Positions 51,433 through 63,512 of a DNA stretch of 64,000 nucleotides are shown here, piece after piece. This DNA comes from Romanomermis culicivorax (lineage: Eukaryota; Nematoda; Enoplea; Mermithida; Mermithidae). Under the pieces are notes generated by a model. The model had not been told where the DNA came from and did no database searches. It saw only the letters and a program-made list of their open reading frames with translations. The stretch covers positions 372,001-436,000 of the forward strand of contig CAWUHX010000252.1 of assembly GCA_963922205.1 (NCBI GenBank). The letters run 5' to 3'. The position numbers were made by a program, and so were the translations under genes. The stretch's first letter is position 1, and every line of letters begins with the position of its first letter.

Positions 51433-52629
51433 TTAAATACTATAATCTGTAAAAGTTTTACGATTTTCATCAATCATTACTAGAGAGTCAAATTCTGCTT
51501 ATATAAGTGCTTCAATACCTCCAAGAGGTATATCCTCACCAAGATTCATTTGTAAACTGGTGGTTCCTTCACGTACGAGTTCCCAAAAGTTACCATCCAT
51601 ACCACAAGGAGTCAAATCAAAAACAAAAAGTGTGTTATATGTTGTAAAAGAATTTGAAGTAATTTCGTTACCCTTGTTATCTGTACCAATCCCTACACCT
51701 TCAAATAATTGTATAAAAGTACGCAAATATTTGTTTTCTTAAAAATTCAACATATAAGGAGTAGTAGGTAATGTCATAGAACCGCTAGTTATTTTAATCT
51801 CATTTAATCCAAAATGTTTGAAATTGAATGGCCTTTAATAATAATCATCCCTAGCAGCAGCATCATCAACAAGCGCCACAACAAGACGAGGAGGTAAGGG
51901 ACCTGTGAACTATGAGTTTAGAGGAGCCGAGCGACGACTAGCTGTTTTGTATAGACTTGTAACATGAGGGCGTCAAATAGGGTATTTTGCAGCAGTGCTT
52001 TGTAACATAGATTCAATAGCTAGATTAATATTATCCACAACTTCAACTTTTTTAATAAATGAAGACATGCTTTTAACTTCAATCTTATAAGCTTCCTTGT
52101 CAGTAGATATAAATTTCTGCAAACAAAAATCATCTCTATGTCTGTATAAATCAATTTTCAAGGTACATTGATTCAATAGAAAGTGTTCTTGCATAAATAG
52201 ATCGGCATGTATCGGGGCCATTAATTCAACAGTTGTACTGTCTTTGAACATTCACACTCTTTCCAAGGCACCTTTGTTTTTCTTTATATCAAAAGCATCG
52301 TAATTTTCAAAAGTATAACCAGCAGCTGTAACATGTGTCCATTTAGCATCAAGACAATAGTTCAATTCCGTTTTCAAATAAGATCTGTAAGCATATCTAT
52401 CCCTGCTAAAACATTAAAATGTTAAAATTTAAAAAGCATGTGATTATACATTTAGTTATAAGACTTACGTGTCAGATATTAATTTTCCATTTAGATAAAT
52501 TTTGATCTGTTTAAAAAATGTTTTACCGATCAAATTAATTGGTGCTACAACGTTACCATTGAGATTATTGTTATCTAGTTCTGTTTTACTACTAGGAGAT
52601 AATGATGCAGCAATTATAAATTTACTCAT
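51433..52629 (-). pseudogene. Polinton/adintovirus-type major capsid protein (F54H12.2-like), broken
   Basis: The minus strand reads in two inferred exons, 52629-52469 and 52402-51433. Landmarks match the F54H12.2-like proteins encoded by Polinton/Maverick elements: APINLIGKTFFKQIKIYLN, YAYRSYLKTELNY, ADLFMQEHFLLNQCTLKIDLYRHRD, AAKYPI, PFNFKHFGLNEI and FVFDLTPCGMDG. These proteins are regarded as double jelly-roll capsid proteins. At least six in-frame stops interrupt exon 2. The gene is a relic. Confidence 0.8.
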
Positions 52630-52923
52630 TTTGAATAGATATCCTTGAAACTGACTACTCTATGTGGAGTCTTTTTTAAGAATGAGGAACATCATTTTAG
52701 ATGTTTACAATTATGTTGTTTTTGATGCTGATGATGATGACCATTATTCAACTTTTTATTGCTCTTTATATGTACCATAGAATTTATATGTTTATGCTTC
52801 CCTAAACCTTTACGTATCTGAATGTGGTCAGCCATCTCATGTAATAAGTTGCCTGCTGTATTTCATCCATGCTCAGCAACACTTTCTTTAAAAGAACGTA
52901 AAGAATGCAGCAAGTGCATGCTT

Positions 52924-53130
52924 TTATGCAGACTTTAACAAAAGCATAGCTAGATGCCACAAACTCTTGAAAAAATTACCCACTCCTGCTCCCTGATGTC
53001 TATAATAAAATGGGTATGCTGCTCTGAAGCCTTCTAAGGTGCCACTTAGCTGGAACTGATTATCTTGAATGCTATGTTGATAAATATTGACCCAGTATTC
53101 AACAGTTTCAGGAACAAATACTGTATGCAT
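52924..53130 (-). pseudogene. Polinton-associated small minor virion-type protein
   Basis: 68 codons begin MHTVFVPETVEYWVNIYQHS and end YRHQGAGVGNFFKSLWHLAM before a stop. The Gly-x-Gly-x-Phe-Phe followed by a hydrophobic, probably amphipathic helix resembles the short proteins that sit next to the capsid gene in animal Polinton-like elements. It lies 0.3 kb upstream of the capsid gene on the same strand. The usual longer basic C-terminus is lost at the stop. Confidence 0.5.
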
Positions 53131-56100
53131 ATTTTGCTTCGTAAATCAAAATGAACAAGTAAATAAATAAATAAATTAAGAGCGTTTGCAAAAATTCAAC
53201 CTGCATATTGAACTAAACGTTCCAGTGGCACTTATTCACAATTACGAAAAAATATGAAAAATTGACGTTTTTTCCCATGTTTTCAGGCAAAACTTTTTGT
53301 ACATGCATGCTAGAAAGTTTTCCGCAGCAGATTTGAATAGCTCAATTATTCAGCATTAAGAATATATAATGTTTGTTCAACTTTTTTGAAATTTTTATAA
53401 TGTCATTTTGCAGTTTTGTTGGCCTTACTTTAGAAAATTTACTGCACAAATTTTCAAAAAGTTTGGAGGTGGTCTTAGGAAAACTGGTCTCCATCATGAT
53501 TGGATGGAGCAAATTTAATTTCCGCTACACCATTAGAAAGAGGAGGATCTGACGAATCGACTGATATCATCCGCTATTTGATTGGATGAAATTTTTATCT
53601 TGTCTTTTCTGGCTCAAAGTTGAAAATCAGATTTTTTCCTGCTAACTCAGCCCCTTTAAGAAAAGAATGCCGGGAAAAATAAAGGCAAAATCTCAAGGTA
53701 TGAAAAAGCCCAGCCTGTGTGTGTATGTGTGCCTTGTGTATACGTGTAAGAGGCATATTTTGCCCAGAAGTGTGCTGTTTGAAAATATGATGACAACTTC
53801 ATTGTGCTCTGTGTTAGTGAATTTAATCGATAATGAAAACTGGATGGCACAACAATAATGAAAAAGTGCCTGGCATTTAATCGATGATGAAAAAAGTGTG
53901 CAGCATAAGGGCACAACAAGAATAAAGTGTGCAGCATAATTTTGAGGCAAAATGAAAAAACAAATTATCAAGTACATGAATCGTCAATTACATTTTCTTT
54001 AATTTTGGCATTGAACAATCTACATCGTAAACGTCCCTGTAATAATTGGTGACAACCAGTTTATTTTTATTTGTGCAGCGGTGATATTTGATAGTTCTGA
54101 GGTCATTAAATTTTTTAAACATTTCCTGGCAATACGGCCATAACTCATTGTGCTCCATCAGCAGTTCATGAAAATGAGGGATCGAAACAAATTAAAAGCA
54201 AAAAACACATTAAAATTCAAATGCAAAATGAGCAAAAAGTCCTGCAACTTAAAGAAACGAAAAAATATAGATATTAAAGAAAGAGGTTAACAGTTTCATA
54301 GTAATGACATTTGTTGTATTCACAATGTTGCATTTTGTTTTTGATGCAAAAACTTGAAATTTTTGAACTGCAATTAGCGATTCCATTGAGACTGCTTTTC
54401 ACAGAATGCTCATAAATTAGAAAACACTAAAATAAGCACTGCATCCAAAAGTTTGTACCGTATTACTGAAAGTAGTGCATTCTTTTACCATTGAATTTTT
54501 CAAAAATTTTAAAGACTATTGGATTCTTTAACCGATGCTATGCTTAGTTTTCAGCTACTTTTACAACAGTGTTGACAGTATTCCTGAAATAAATAAAATT
54601 TTCATTTTGAATTTTCTTGTTTTTCCTAGGTTCCAATGAAATTTACCAAAACTTTTATAACTGCTTAAATGCATCTAAGGCGAAATTTTTCATCATCTAT
54701 CGTGACGCCACCATTTTTGTAACTATTTTCAGACTTCATTGTTGTGCGTGCACTCGCACACACGATTGATTCAGTGTTTATAACGAACATTACGGCAACA
54801 GAAAAACTTGGGATGGCGAAAGAAAATCTGCCAGCCGGCTATAGGAAAAATTGTTCCATAGCAGGTACAAAAAGCCTTAAAAATATTCCTCTATTATATA
54901 ACCCCCAATCGCAACTAAAAAAAGATGCGTCCCTTATGATTGTGTCCCTATTTCTCGAACGTCCCGATTCCCGGAGTACTAGGAATATCTGAATCCAGGA
55001 AACTGCAATCATTCGAGTCGGATCCTAAACAGCAGATCCGACTGAATCCACATAGAATCCGGATCCAGTATAAAGTATTGGAAAGAATAACCGTGTTGTT
55101 TGATTTTTCAAAATCAAGCTGTATGAATTTATATTTCTTAGCATTTCAAAGGTTATTAATTATTGAACAGGAATCACTGGAGAAATTCTGCACCAAGATG
55201 TTTTCCTGTTTCAAATAAACATATATTTTCAATAATTTCAGTTCAGATTTTCAGTCGAAAAATGATTGTATTAAATAAGTGAAGGAAGCATAAGAGCAAT
55301 ATCAATGGCACCATTTTCATCACAATAGGAAAATTCTATTACGATAAAAAAGTGGGATTCCCCTTACATTCATATTCCAGTAATTGTGATTTCCAATTCT
55401 TCACAAGAATAAAAAAATGTCGCTTGACAATAGGTTTTCATCGGGTGACATATTTAACAAAAAGATCTTGGTAATTTTTGGTTTGACAATAATTCAAACT
55501 TTAACGACTGGACTATAGTCTGTTTATCTTAAAATGCTTCTAAATAATGAAAGTGGAAAGCAAGTAGTATTTAAGATTTTCACGATTTTCTGATGAACAA
55601 GAGTGAAAAATTTTATAGTAGGAGCTCTATCTTAACGATTTTGACAGTGATACTGATTTGTGTCACTTTTCTAATTGGAAGCATTTTATAAAAAACAGAC
55701 TATAATTTCTATTATGGTGCGAATTTTGTGCGAACTTTTGTGGAAAAATTTTTTTGAACCTTACAATTTACAACGTTTTTAAGAAAAATTAGCAATTTAC
55801 AAAATGCAATTTAAACAACCTTTGTCTATTTTCGGGGAAATGGAATTTGAAAATTTTGGAGAATACAGGGGAATTCCCACCGGAGAAAAACGAAAATCAA
55901 TGTTTGATTTAAAGCACTCTTGGGGGAAAAGCGACTTCTTGTACATGCACTTGCTTGAATTTATATTGATCTCAAACTCAGAATTATTAATTCTGTTGTG
56001 AGTTTTCAAATTTTTCTTATTAGTCCTTGTTGAACAATTTAGGTCGTCATCGTAATTATTTACACCACTTCTGTTCTGATTGAAAAAGGCTTATTTGTTA

Positions 56101-56848
56101 AGTGAACGTTCAAAATATTCCAGCATCACTGCCCACAAAAGAATTAATATCAATGTAAAAAGGTTTTTATACTTATCATTCGCTATTCTTGGAAAAATTT
56201 TTCTGTTTTAAATCAAAAAATCTAATTAGGGATATCAGGTTTACAATTATTGTTTTGTTTATGCACTGCACTTTTCTCCCATTCTTTCTGTCCCAATCTC
56301 TCTTTTTCTATTTTTTGGCCCAACCAATCTCCACATGATTATCTATAAATAGAAATGGAGAATGGCAGGGAATCCTGCAAGGAAAAACATGTTATTGACT
56401 TCATGCATGGCGAGCATTATTTCTATAATAGCCGATCATTCTTGTCTATAAAGGCGTGGCCACGGAGTCATGGAAAAATTTCTGTTAGGCCAAGCCTACA
56501 TTGAAAAAAGATTTTTTAACGTTTAGGTCAATATGATGACAACATGTCCAAATGCAAATGAATGAATAAATGCTAGTGAAACTTGATACCATTATTATTA
56601 TTATAGGAATAAAGGAATACGTCGCTGGAAATGTAATTTAACTATAACATTCCCAAATTGGAAGGGTATAAAGTCGTTCATACTGTTTTTATATCAATTT
56701 TGAGTACTGTAATTTCTTTTTACTGAATGGGTATATAGTGAGGTGTTTCATATAATCGACTCAGTATATCTTTGTATTTTCCCTGCACATTTACTATGCG
56801 TAAAAGTAGTGCTAAAGTATTTCCAACAATTTGATTTTCAATAATATT
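53131..56848. other. Long unassigned region within the Polinton-like block
   Basis: Only short frames and AT-rich sequence are present. A TGTGTGTGTATGTGTG run lies near 53716. The phrases GTGTGCAGCATAA and GGCACAACAA recur between 53840 and 53940. A 66-codon plus frame at 55804-56001 is unrecognised. No polymerase B, integrase, ATPase or protease motif was seen. Confidence 0.4.
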
Positions 56849-57523
56849 TCAGTAAACATAAAAACTCTGTAAATCATTTAAATTTGGTGGTTGAATTCCT
56901 AACATATATAAATGTTTACTTCCGGGATCGGCAAGAAAAACAGATTTGGATGGTGGAATATGTGCATTAGATTTTTGTGGTTTTTCTCCAACAGTATATA
57001 GGTTAATATTCACACCTCTATTTAAAAAATCATCAGCAGTTGCATCGGAAGCAGTATCGGTAGCGATAAAGCCTAGAAGTTCCATTAAATGGTTGCTTAT
57101 ATCGATTTTACCCAAACTTGCACCATTTTTTATTTTCAAATTAACCAAACCTGGACCATGTTCATCATATGAAAATATGATTTCAATGTCAGTTCCTGCG
57201 ATGGCTGCTCCAATTTTTGCATTCAGCTTGTCAATTAATTCAGATACTGTAAAGTAATGTTTTGCAAAAACTATAATTTTAATTTCTTTAATAGGTTCAA
57301 CTTTATTACCAACACCATCCATAATTAAGGTTATTACATTATCTCCACCATGATTAAAAATTGTAGCCCAACTATAGGGATATATTATTTCACTTAACCC
57401 TACCTTCCAATTACCATATAGCTTCAGACAGTAGGGTAGATGGGCTGAAAAATCTGAGGGTGTGTTTCCATATTCACTATTACTAGGTAAAGTGACATAA
57501 AACTGATCTTCAAAGGTTGTCAT
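56849..57523 (-). CDS. Polinton-associated conserved protein (FYVTLPSNS family), intact frame
   Basis: 224 codons from ATG at 57523. It begins MTTFEDQFYVTLPSNSEYG and continues FSAHLPYCLKLYGNWKVGLSEIIYPYSW. This N-terminus is typical of a protein that accompanies the F54H12.2-like capsid protein in animal Polinton/adintovirus-type loci. The middle (KHYFTVSELIDKLNAKIG) and the end (GSKHLYMLGIQP) also look conserved. No membrane segment is present. Its role, perhaps a minor capsid protein, is inferred from association only. The frame is open, unlike its partner genes. Confidence 0.7.
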   Translation of the reverse strand: MTTFEDQFYVTLPSNSEYGNTPSDFSAHLPYCLKLYGNWKVGLSEIIYPYSWATIFNHGGDNVITLIMDGVGNKVEPIKEIKIIVFAKHYFTVSELIDKLNAKIGAAIAGTDIEIIFSYDEHGPGLVNLKIKNGASLGKIDISNHLMELLGFIATDTASDATADDFLNRGVNINLYTVGEKPQKSNAHIPPSKSVFLADPGSKHLYMLGIQPPNLNDLQSFYVY

Positions 57524-57574
57524 TATTCATAATGTTAGCTGTTGTAGGTATTGTCTTCAGTGAGTTAGGTGACA

Positions 57575-59130
57575 GTGCTCAAGTCCAGGAATTGCAGAAA
57601 TTTTTATATTTATTTGCTTTAGACATGAAAAATTAGGAGAAATTGTTGCTGCAACCTGACAGCTCAAGCTGGGCATAATCTCAACATCGAGCGTGGGAGA
57701 ATCCTGACGAGGTCATCAACATGTTAGTGCAATAACTGCAATTGACGTGGTTGTCCTTTTGTTCGACATTATCTTGGGCTAGAGCTTAGATCCCTTTAGT
57801 GCAACTGAGCTCTGGCTACAGTCATCGACACAATCTGCAATGGGCCATAGGGTAAAACACACAAAAATGCCTTTAAAAAGCTTCTCATTCAGCCAAGCCT
57901 ATAAAATAATATATAGGCCCCATATTATATTGACATAATTGCTGATTTTTCCTCATCAGCACAATTTTATTGCTTGGAATTGGTTTACACAATTGCTCTA
58001 GTTCTAAGAAGACTTTTTGCTTTAACTTTTCTCTCAAAAACTGAGAAGAATTTTATGTGCTTACTTCCCACAGTGGATTCCTGTTCTATGTACAATAAAT
58101 TTAGTAAAAATTTCTATGCATTACAGTTGGAGTTGTGGAATGGAGAGTGAAGTGTGGAATACAGTTGGTAGCAAACATGGTGGGGATATGGGGCTACATA
58201 CCCCCCATAGTTTTGAAATTGAAAAATTTCCCATGTGACAAAAAATTTGTGGCAAACTTTATTGGATTTTTGTCTCAAAAAACATCAAACACCTGGGGTC
58301 CACCTCTCCCCCCGTACTCTCCTCAAAATCTTGGAGCTGCACATGTATGGTTGAAAGATGTGTTGATGCACTCAGCTGCAGAATGAACTTTTTCACAGAC
58401 ATGGAAAATTTTTTAAGGAGAAAGAATGAAAATCTCTATAATAGATTTTTAAACTAGTATATTAGAATTTCAAGTTCCCAAAGTTCCCAAAAACCTAGTA
58501 CACCCGTTTTTTAGCTTGAAAACTATCCAAGCAGTCCCTTTTTTCTACCCCATCCCAGAATTTTCCAATAAACTATCCCACCCCGAAACCTCCTTAAATC
58601 AAAAAGTTGCAGGAATACCTTTGTTTACACCCAGGGCAATTTTTTGTGTAAAGCCACTGCATCCATTGCCATCCCCATCATCGAAAATTTTTTTCCCAAA
58701 AAGGTCATGAAAATACATTTGTTCGCACTTAGGATCACTTTTTATTTAAAGTTACCATATCCATTGAATTTCCCATGGTTAGACACTGCTTCTCCCAAAA
58801 ATTACCAAAATACATTTGTTTACATTTAGGATAATTTTTTGTGTGACCTGACTGCATCCATCAAATTCTCCATAGCAGAAAATCCCTCCCCCAAAAAAAT
58901 CACAGAAATGCATTTATGTACACTTGAGATAATTTTTGTGTAAAGTGACTGCATCCATCAAATTCCCTGCAGTAGAAAACCCCTCCCACCAAAAATTCGC
59001 AGAAATACATTTGTTTACACTCAGGATAATTTTTTGCGTAAAGTGACCGCACCCATTAAATTCCCCATGATGGAATACCTTAGCACCCCCAAAATCCCAA
59101 TAGCACTACTGGTTCAATTTGAAACTGCAA
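57575..59130. mobile_element. Third, worn copy of the Helitron family
   Basis: It follows 37390-39590 in order: AATTGCAGAAATTTTTATAT, the TTTAGTGCAACTG block, TGTGTTGATGCACTCAGCTG, a worn hairpin end (CCCCATCCCAGAATTTTCC near 58549) and a tandem array (58630-59090). The orientation matches copy 1. Both ends are lost. Confidence 0.7.
58630..59090. repeat. Tandem ~98-bp array, third copy
   Basis: About five worn units, with TTTGTTTACA and GTGTAAAG-type blocks near 58634, 58740, 58832, 58930 and 59035. Confidence 0.75.
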
Positions 59131-59421
59131 AAAATTCTAGCATTGTAGTGCACTGGAAAAAGTTATTCTTCTAATGCTAAACAACTGAACATAAAAGACT
59201 TAGTTTGTGAACACTTGCATGGAACATTCTACTACACAAAAACTGCTCGACTTAACATATGCTTATTCACTCAAACTATAAGCCAATGAGCTTGCTTAAA
59301 AGCTAAAGGAGAGGCGGAGTCTTAGCTTGCTTTGGTCTCTGAACCTAGTGACCATTCAGTATTCACTCGAGCTATTAGCTTGTGGTCACTTTTTTCTTTG
59401 TATTTTGTTTTTTCCGACACT

Positions 59422-60258
59422 ATGTCTATTGAGTCAAAAATTTCTAGAACTTCCTTGAAATCGTTGGATGATTTGATCAAACACCTCATCGCTGACAAAG
59501 CTTTGGATACCAAGGCAGTATCAGATAATGATAGTGACAGGGCTAAAATGCCTGGAGGTGACTTAGATGATGACATTGACAAAAGTGTAGCCAGCAATGA
59601 TAGCACCATTAGCAACAAGAGCTTTTCCTCTACTAGGAAACGCCGTCGTTCAAGCAGTCATGGCTTATCAGTCATTGACGATACACCACGGGACGATGCT
59701 CCAGCAATGAGTGACCCACAGGCGGTAATGCCAGAGTTTTTTGATGACCCCTTGGTCATACACCAACATTTATCTCTTCAGCCTAAAACCAAGCTGATAG
59801 CCAATTGGGAACTCTTGACATGCTTTGAGGAAGCCAAGGCATGCAAGGAGCATTATGCCCAGATGGCAATCCCAGATTGAAATGTGGCCATTGCTCCACC
59901 TATTGACGACAATTTACGTCTCTTCCTGGAAGGGGCCAACAAATGGCCAGTACGTAAAGACGAGCATCTTCGTAATGTCAAAAAGGCCTTATTAGAATGT
60001 GCTTTTCCTTTGATCACCATTCTGAATGAAATTGAGAAGAGTAATGGCGATTTGTCCAGCAGTACGCCACAGTTTAGGCCACTTTTCCTTGGTGTTACAC
60101 GACCTTACGGTCGACAGACGTTTCAAAATTTTGCGCATTTCGGGAATAAATACCAAAATATTACCCCAAATTTCTTCTGTCAATGTGGCTAGCGACGAGA
60201 ATGTCCAGCGACGCTTGGACCCGTCGACCAAATCACTCATCCACCTCTTTTTGGACAT
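59422..60258 (+). pseudogene. DIRS gag-like ORF
   Basis: It starts at ATG 59422 and is open to a TGA at 59878. The same frame then continues to 60192. It is Ser/Asp/Lys-rich, with a basic patch RKRRRSSS (likely nuclear targeting), then a helical part (LEGANKWPVRKDEHLRNVKK). Further gag-like sequence is readable in another frame to about 60307. No zinc knuckle is seen, as is usual for DIRS gag. Confidence 0.6.
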
Positions 60259-61250
60259 TTGCTTAGCAGCACACTCAAAGAGCGAGGCCGTAAAGATAAA
60301 ACCTTAGCGGTAGCCTTACAAAATCTAGGCGAACCATTGAACCATTCGAGTAGATCCCCAAAGCAGTCCAACACTCCACCTGATGACTGGAACGACTTTC
60401 GTTCCAGATCCAACACATTCAGGTATAATATTGGAGATTTACAATTTTTACCTTGTGTCTCACCTAATCATCAAATCAGTGGCAGGTTATGGTTTTTCTT
60501 GCATAACTGGAAACTTATTTCTTCTGACTCTTGGGTCCTAGCCACTGCTGCTGGCCTCTCACTTGATTTTCATACATGGCCTCCTAGGGAGAAGTTTCGG
60601 CCTAAACAATTAAAATTTTCCCCAAAGGAATGAGAACTGATAAATTAAGAAGAGTAGAGAAAGTGGTAGAGAAAGGAGCCATTTCTCCCTTATCAATCTC
60701 TCCAGGTGACATACATGACACTTGGTTTTCTCGAATCTTTTTTGTACTCAAGAAGACAGGTGACTCGAGGCCAGTCATTAATCTCCGACCCTTGAATCAT
60801 TTCATTATTCATGAACATTTCAAAATGGAAAGCATTTCGATGCTAAAAGATCTTTTGCAACCAGGCGATTTTTTCGCAAAAATTGATCTGAAAGATGCTT
60901 ATTTTGCTATTTCTATTGCCCAGAAACACAGAAAGTTCTTATCTTTCGAATAGTCAGGGCAGTGTTTTCATTTTAATTGTCTACCATTTGGGCTGGCCTC
61001 AGCCCCTTGTGTTCTTACAAAAATGCTCAAACCTTTCACTTCTCTGGTTCGACAGATGGGCCTGTGAATCAATATATATCTAGAGGATATGCTCCTGATG
61101 AACCAAACTGCGCTACACCTGAAAAATGATATCACCTTAGTTTCATATATTCTAACAAATTTGGGGTTCATCATAAATGAAGAGAAATCGGACACAGCAC
61201 CTGTCCAGCAAATATCTTTCCTCGGCCTCCTAGTGGACTCAGTTTAAATG
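60259..61250 (+). pseudogene. DIRS reverse transcriptase
   Basis: The typical DIRS RT entry reads RLWFFLHNWKLISSDSWVL near 60484. It is followed by FFVLKKTGDSRPVINLRPLN, motif A FAKIDLKDAYFAI, CLPFGLASAP and motif C IYLEDMLLM. The first Asp of the YxDD box is Glu here (near 61080). Frames change at 60630, where the stop and a new ATG overlap. A TAG near 60951 replaces the Trp of the usual FEW motif. FLGLLVDSV near 61220 marks the end of the domain. Confidence 0.85.
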
Positions 61251-61503
61251 ATGTTTAGCATTTCTGATGATAAAATCATGTCAATCATAAATAAATGCAG
61301 AGTTCTCATTAATGCAAATTTTGTCATTGCCAGGGACCTAGCCCAGCTGCTGGGAACCATAACTTCAGCCAGCCAGGCTATTATTCAAGCACATTTATAT
61401 AGTAGGCATTTTTAAAAATTTGTCTGATTTAGGCACTCAAATTTCATGGGTCACACGATGCGCCCGTTATTCTGTCCACTGAAGCAAAGAATGAATTAGG
61501 CCT

Positions 61504-62175
61504 ATGTCCAGACAACCATCCAGTTGGAACGGAAAAAATATACTTCCAGAGAAAAGTGCCGTCTCTGTTTTTTCTGATGCATCTAATACTGGCTGGGGTG
61601 CCTACTGTAACAACAAAAGTTCGTCCAGCCTATGGAATGAAAATGAAAAAGGCCTGCATATTAATTGCAAAGAACTTTTGGCAGCATTTTACGAATTTAA
61701 GATCTTCACACCAAACTTGCATGGAGTTTTGATAACATTAATGCTAGATAACTCTACAGCTGTAGCTTGCCTTAACAAGATGGGTGGAACAAAAGACAGC
61801 TTTCTTTGTAGTCTTTCAATACAAATTTGGAGTTCATGCCTGGACCGTAACCTGACCCTCCAGGCGGTACACCTTGCAGGATGTGAAAATGTGCAAGCTG
61901 ACCAAACTTCCAGAGCTAAGGCTGATAGGAGCGACTGGAAACTTAGCTTTTCCATTTTTTCACTGATAAATGAAAAATGGGGCCCACTGAACATAGATTT
62001 TTTTGTAGATAGGAAAAACAAAAGTCTAAATAGTTTTGTTTCTTGGGAACCAGATCCAGATGCTCTGTGCATAGATGCCTTGAGTTTCTCTTGGCAGAAC
62101 CGCAGGGCACTTTATGCCTCCCCCCTTCTGTCTTCTGAGCAAAGTCTTGAGGAAAGTTATACAGGAAGAAGTTGA
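61504..62175 (+). pseudogene. DIRS RNase H and following conserved region
   Basis: The RNase H acidic residues are all present: SDASNTGWGAYC, CKELLAAFYEF, TLMLDNSTAV and ENVQADQTSRA. After it comes LNIDFFVDRKNKSLNSFVSW and then a Trp/Asp-rich segment, normal between RNase H and recombinase in DIRS. The reading continues in another frame from about 62114 (IAPIWPMQIWWPTLL). Confidence 0.85.
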
Positions 62176-62389
62176 GATGGTATTGATTGCGCCAATCTGG
62201 CCAATGCAAATTTGGTGGCCAACATTGCTGTCTTTGGCCACAGAATTTCCATTTTTTCTCTACAACCATTCCTCTATCTTGACAAATTCAGAGGATGAAT
62301 TGCATCCACTGATTGAGAACGGCACCCTTCATCTTTCAGGGTGGAAAATATCGGGGAAACCTGGCAGAGCCGAGGCCTTTCGCAGGATG

Positions 62390-63290
62390 CAGCCGATGTC
62401 CTGTTACAGTCATTGGGCCCTCAGTACCAAAAAACATGATAACTCGGCCCTCAGAAAATGGGTTCGCTGGTGTAATGAATGGGAAGTTGATCCCATTCAG
62501 GCAACTGTAGTCGACTTGGCTAATTATTTAAAGCTCTACATAAAGAAGGCCTAAGATACCAGACCATATCTGGAGCTAAATCAGCTATTTCTACAGTATT
62601 AAAAGAAACTAACCCGAATTTTAAAGATACTCCCTTACTGCCACACATCTTAAAGGGCATTTTTCATTCTGATCCTCTTAGGTCATGCTACATGTCTACT
62701 TGGGATGTCAACATGGTCCCCAATTTCCTCGAGTCTATCGACCTATCTGATAGAGGTTCAGAAACATACAGAAAATTGTTTACATACAAAGTTGTTATGC
62801 TTTTGGTCTCGAGTAGCCCCCAGAGATCTTCAGAGATTTGTCAACTTTCCACTCAATCCATGCAGACATCTTACATATCAGAGCACTTGGTTTTTTCGAT
62901 TCCAGAAATGACAAATACCCGGAATTTCGGGCTACCTATAGAGGTTGTTGTACATAAGTTTTCTAACCCCTTACTTTGCCCATATTTGCATATAATGGAA
63001 TATATTTCCTTTAGAAAACCCATCAGGGCCATTAACTCTCATATTTTTCTCTTGTGAAACCATTCAAGGAGGTCACTTCTACCACTATCCGGCATTGGAT
63101 CATCAGAGTATTATTTCTGGATGGTATTGACATCTCTTTGTTCAAAGTGCATTCTGTCCATTCTGCCTCGTCATCTAAAGCATTTTCGAGTGGCCTAACA
63201 ACAAAAGGGATTTTTTAAAGTGCCAACTGGTCACCCAATTCAAAAACCTTCTTTCGCTTTTATAATAAGACAATCATTCACAAAAGAGCA
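62390..63290 (+). pseudogene. DIRS tyrosine recombinase
   Basis: The N-terminal SAM-like part reads ALRKWVRWCNEWEVDPIQA and YQTISGAKSAIS. The catalytic domain shows the first Arg in SSPQRSSEICQL near 62824. The second box reads KVHSVHSASSSKA near 63145-63180, where HxxR is expected: the Arg is His (codon 63159-63161, a CGT to CAT type change). ANWSPNSKTFFRFYNK follows, placing the Tyr-containing end. Frames break near 62554 and 63057. The enzyme would not be active. Confidence 0.8.
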
Positions 63291-63512
63291 ACCTTTACGG
63301 AGGCAGTTTTTCGTACTAAGGTACAGTATTTGTTCCATTTGCTTTAAACATGCATATGTTAAGTCGAGCTGTTTTTGTGTAGTAGAATAGAAAATTTCGC
63401 TAGGCCTTTAGGCCACGTGAAATATATATTCTACTAACAAAAACAGTGAAGACTTGACATACCCCACTCCCTGCCCCTTTTTTACTAATCAGGTTCCTTT
63501 GTTTAGGAAACC

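Larger units (their letters stand above)
59226..63460 (+). mobile_element. DIRS-type tyrosine-recombinase retrotransposon, decayed
   Basis: A 37-bp terminal sequence (59226-59262, beginning ATTCTACTACACAAAAACTG) recurs inverted at 63352-63388 with one mismatch. It recurs again, direct and worn, at 63428-63460. Inverted ends and an internal complementary copy instead of LTRs, with gag, RT, RNase H and tyrosine recombinase on the plus strand, define the DIRS group. No methyltransferase motif was seen. Many stops show it is dead. Confidence 0.85.

Noticed and set aside
51433..52402. In-frame TAA/TAG/TGA codons in the capsid gene as evidence for a changed genetic code
   Set aside because: The stops replace different residues and all three stop codons occur; other genes here use standard stops. 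Decay is the simpler reading.
53656..53977. His/Phe-rich minus-strand frames of about 94 codons
   Set aside because: They overlap simple repeats and have no counterpart in Polinton gene sets.
61689..62269. Minus-strand frames of 108-127 codons
   Set aside because: They lie opposite the recognised RNase H region and show no domain of their own.
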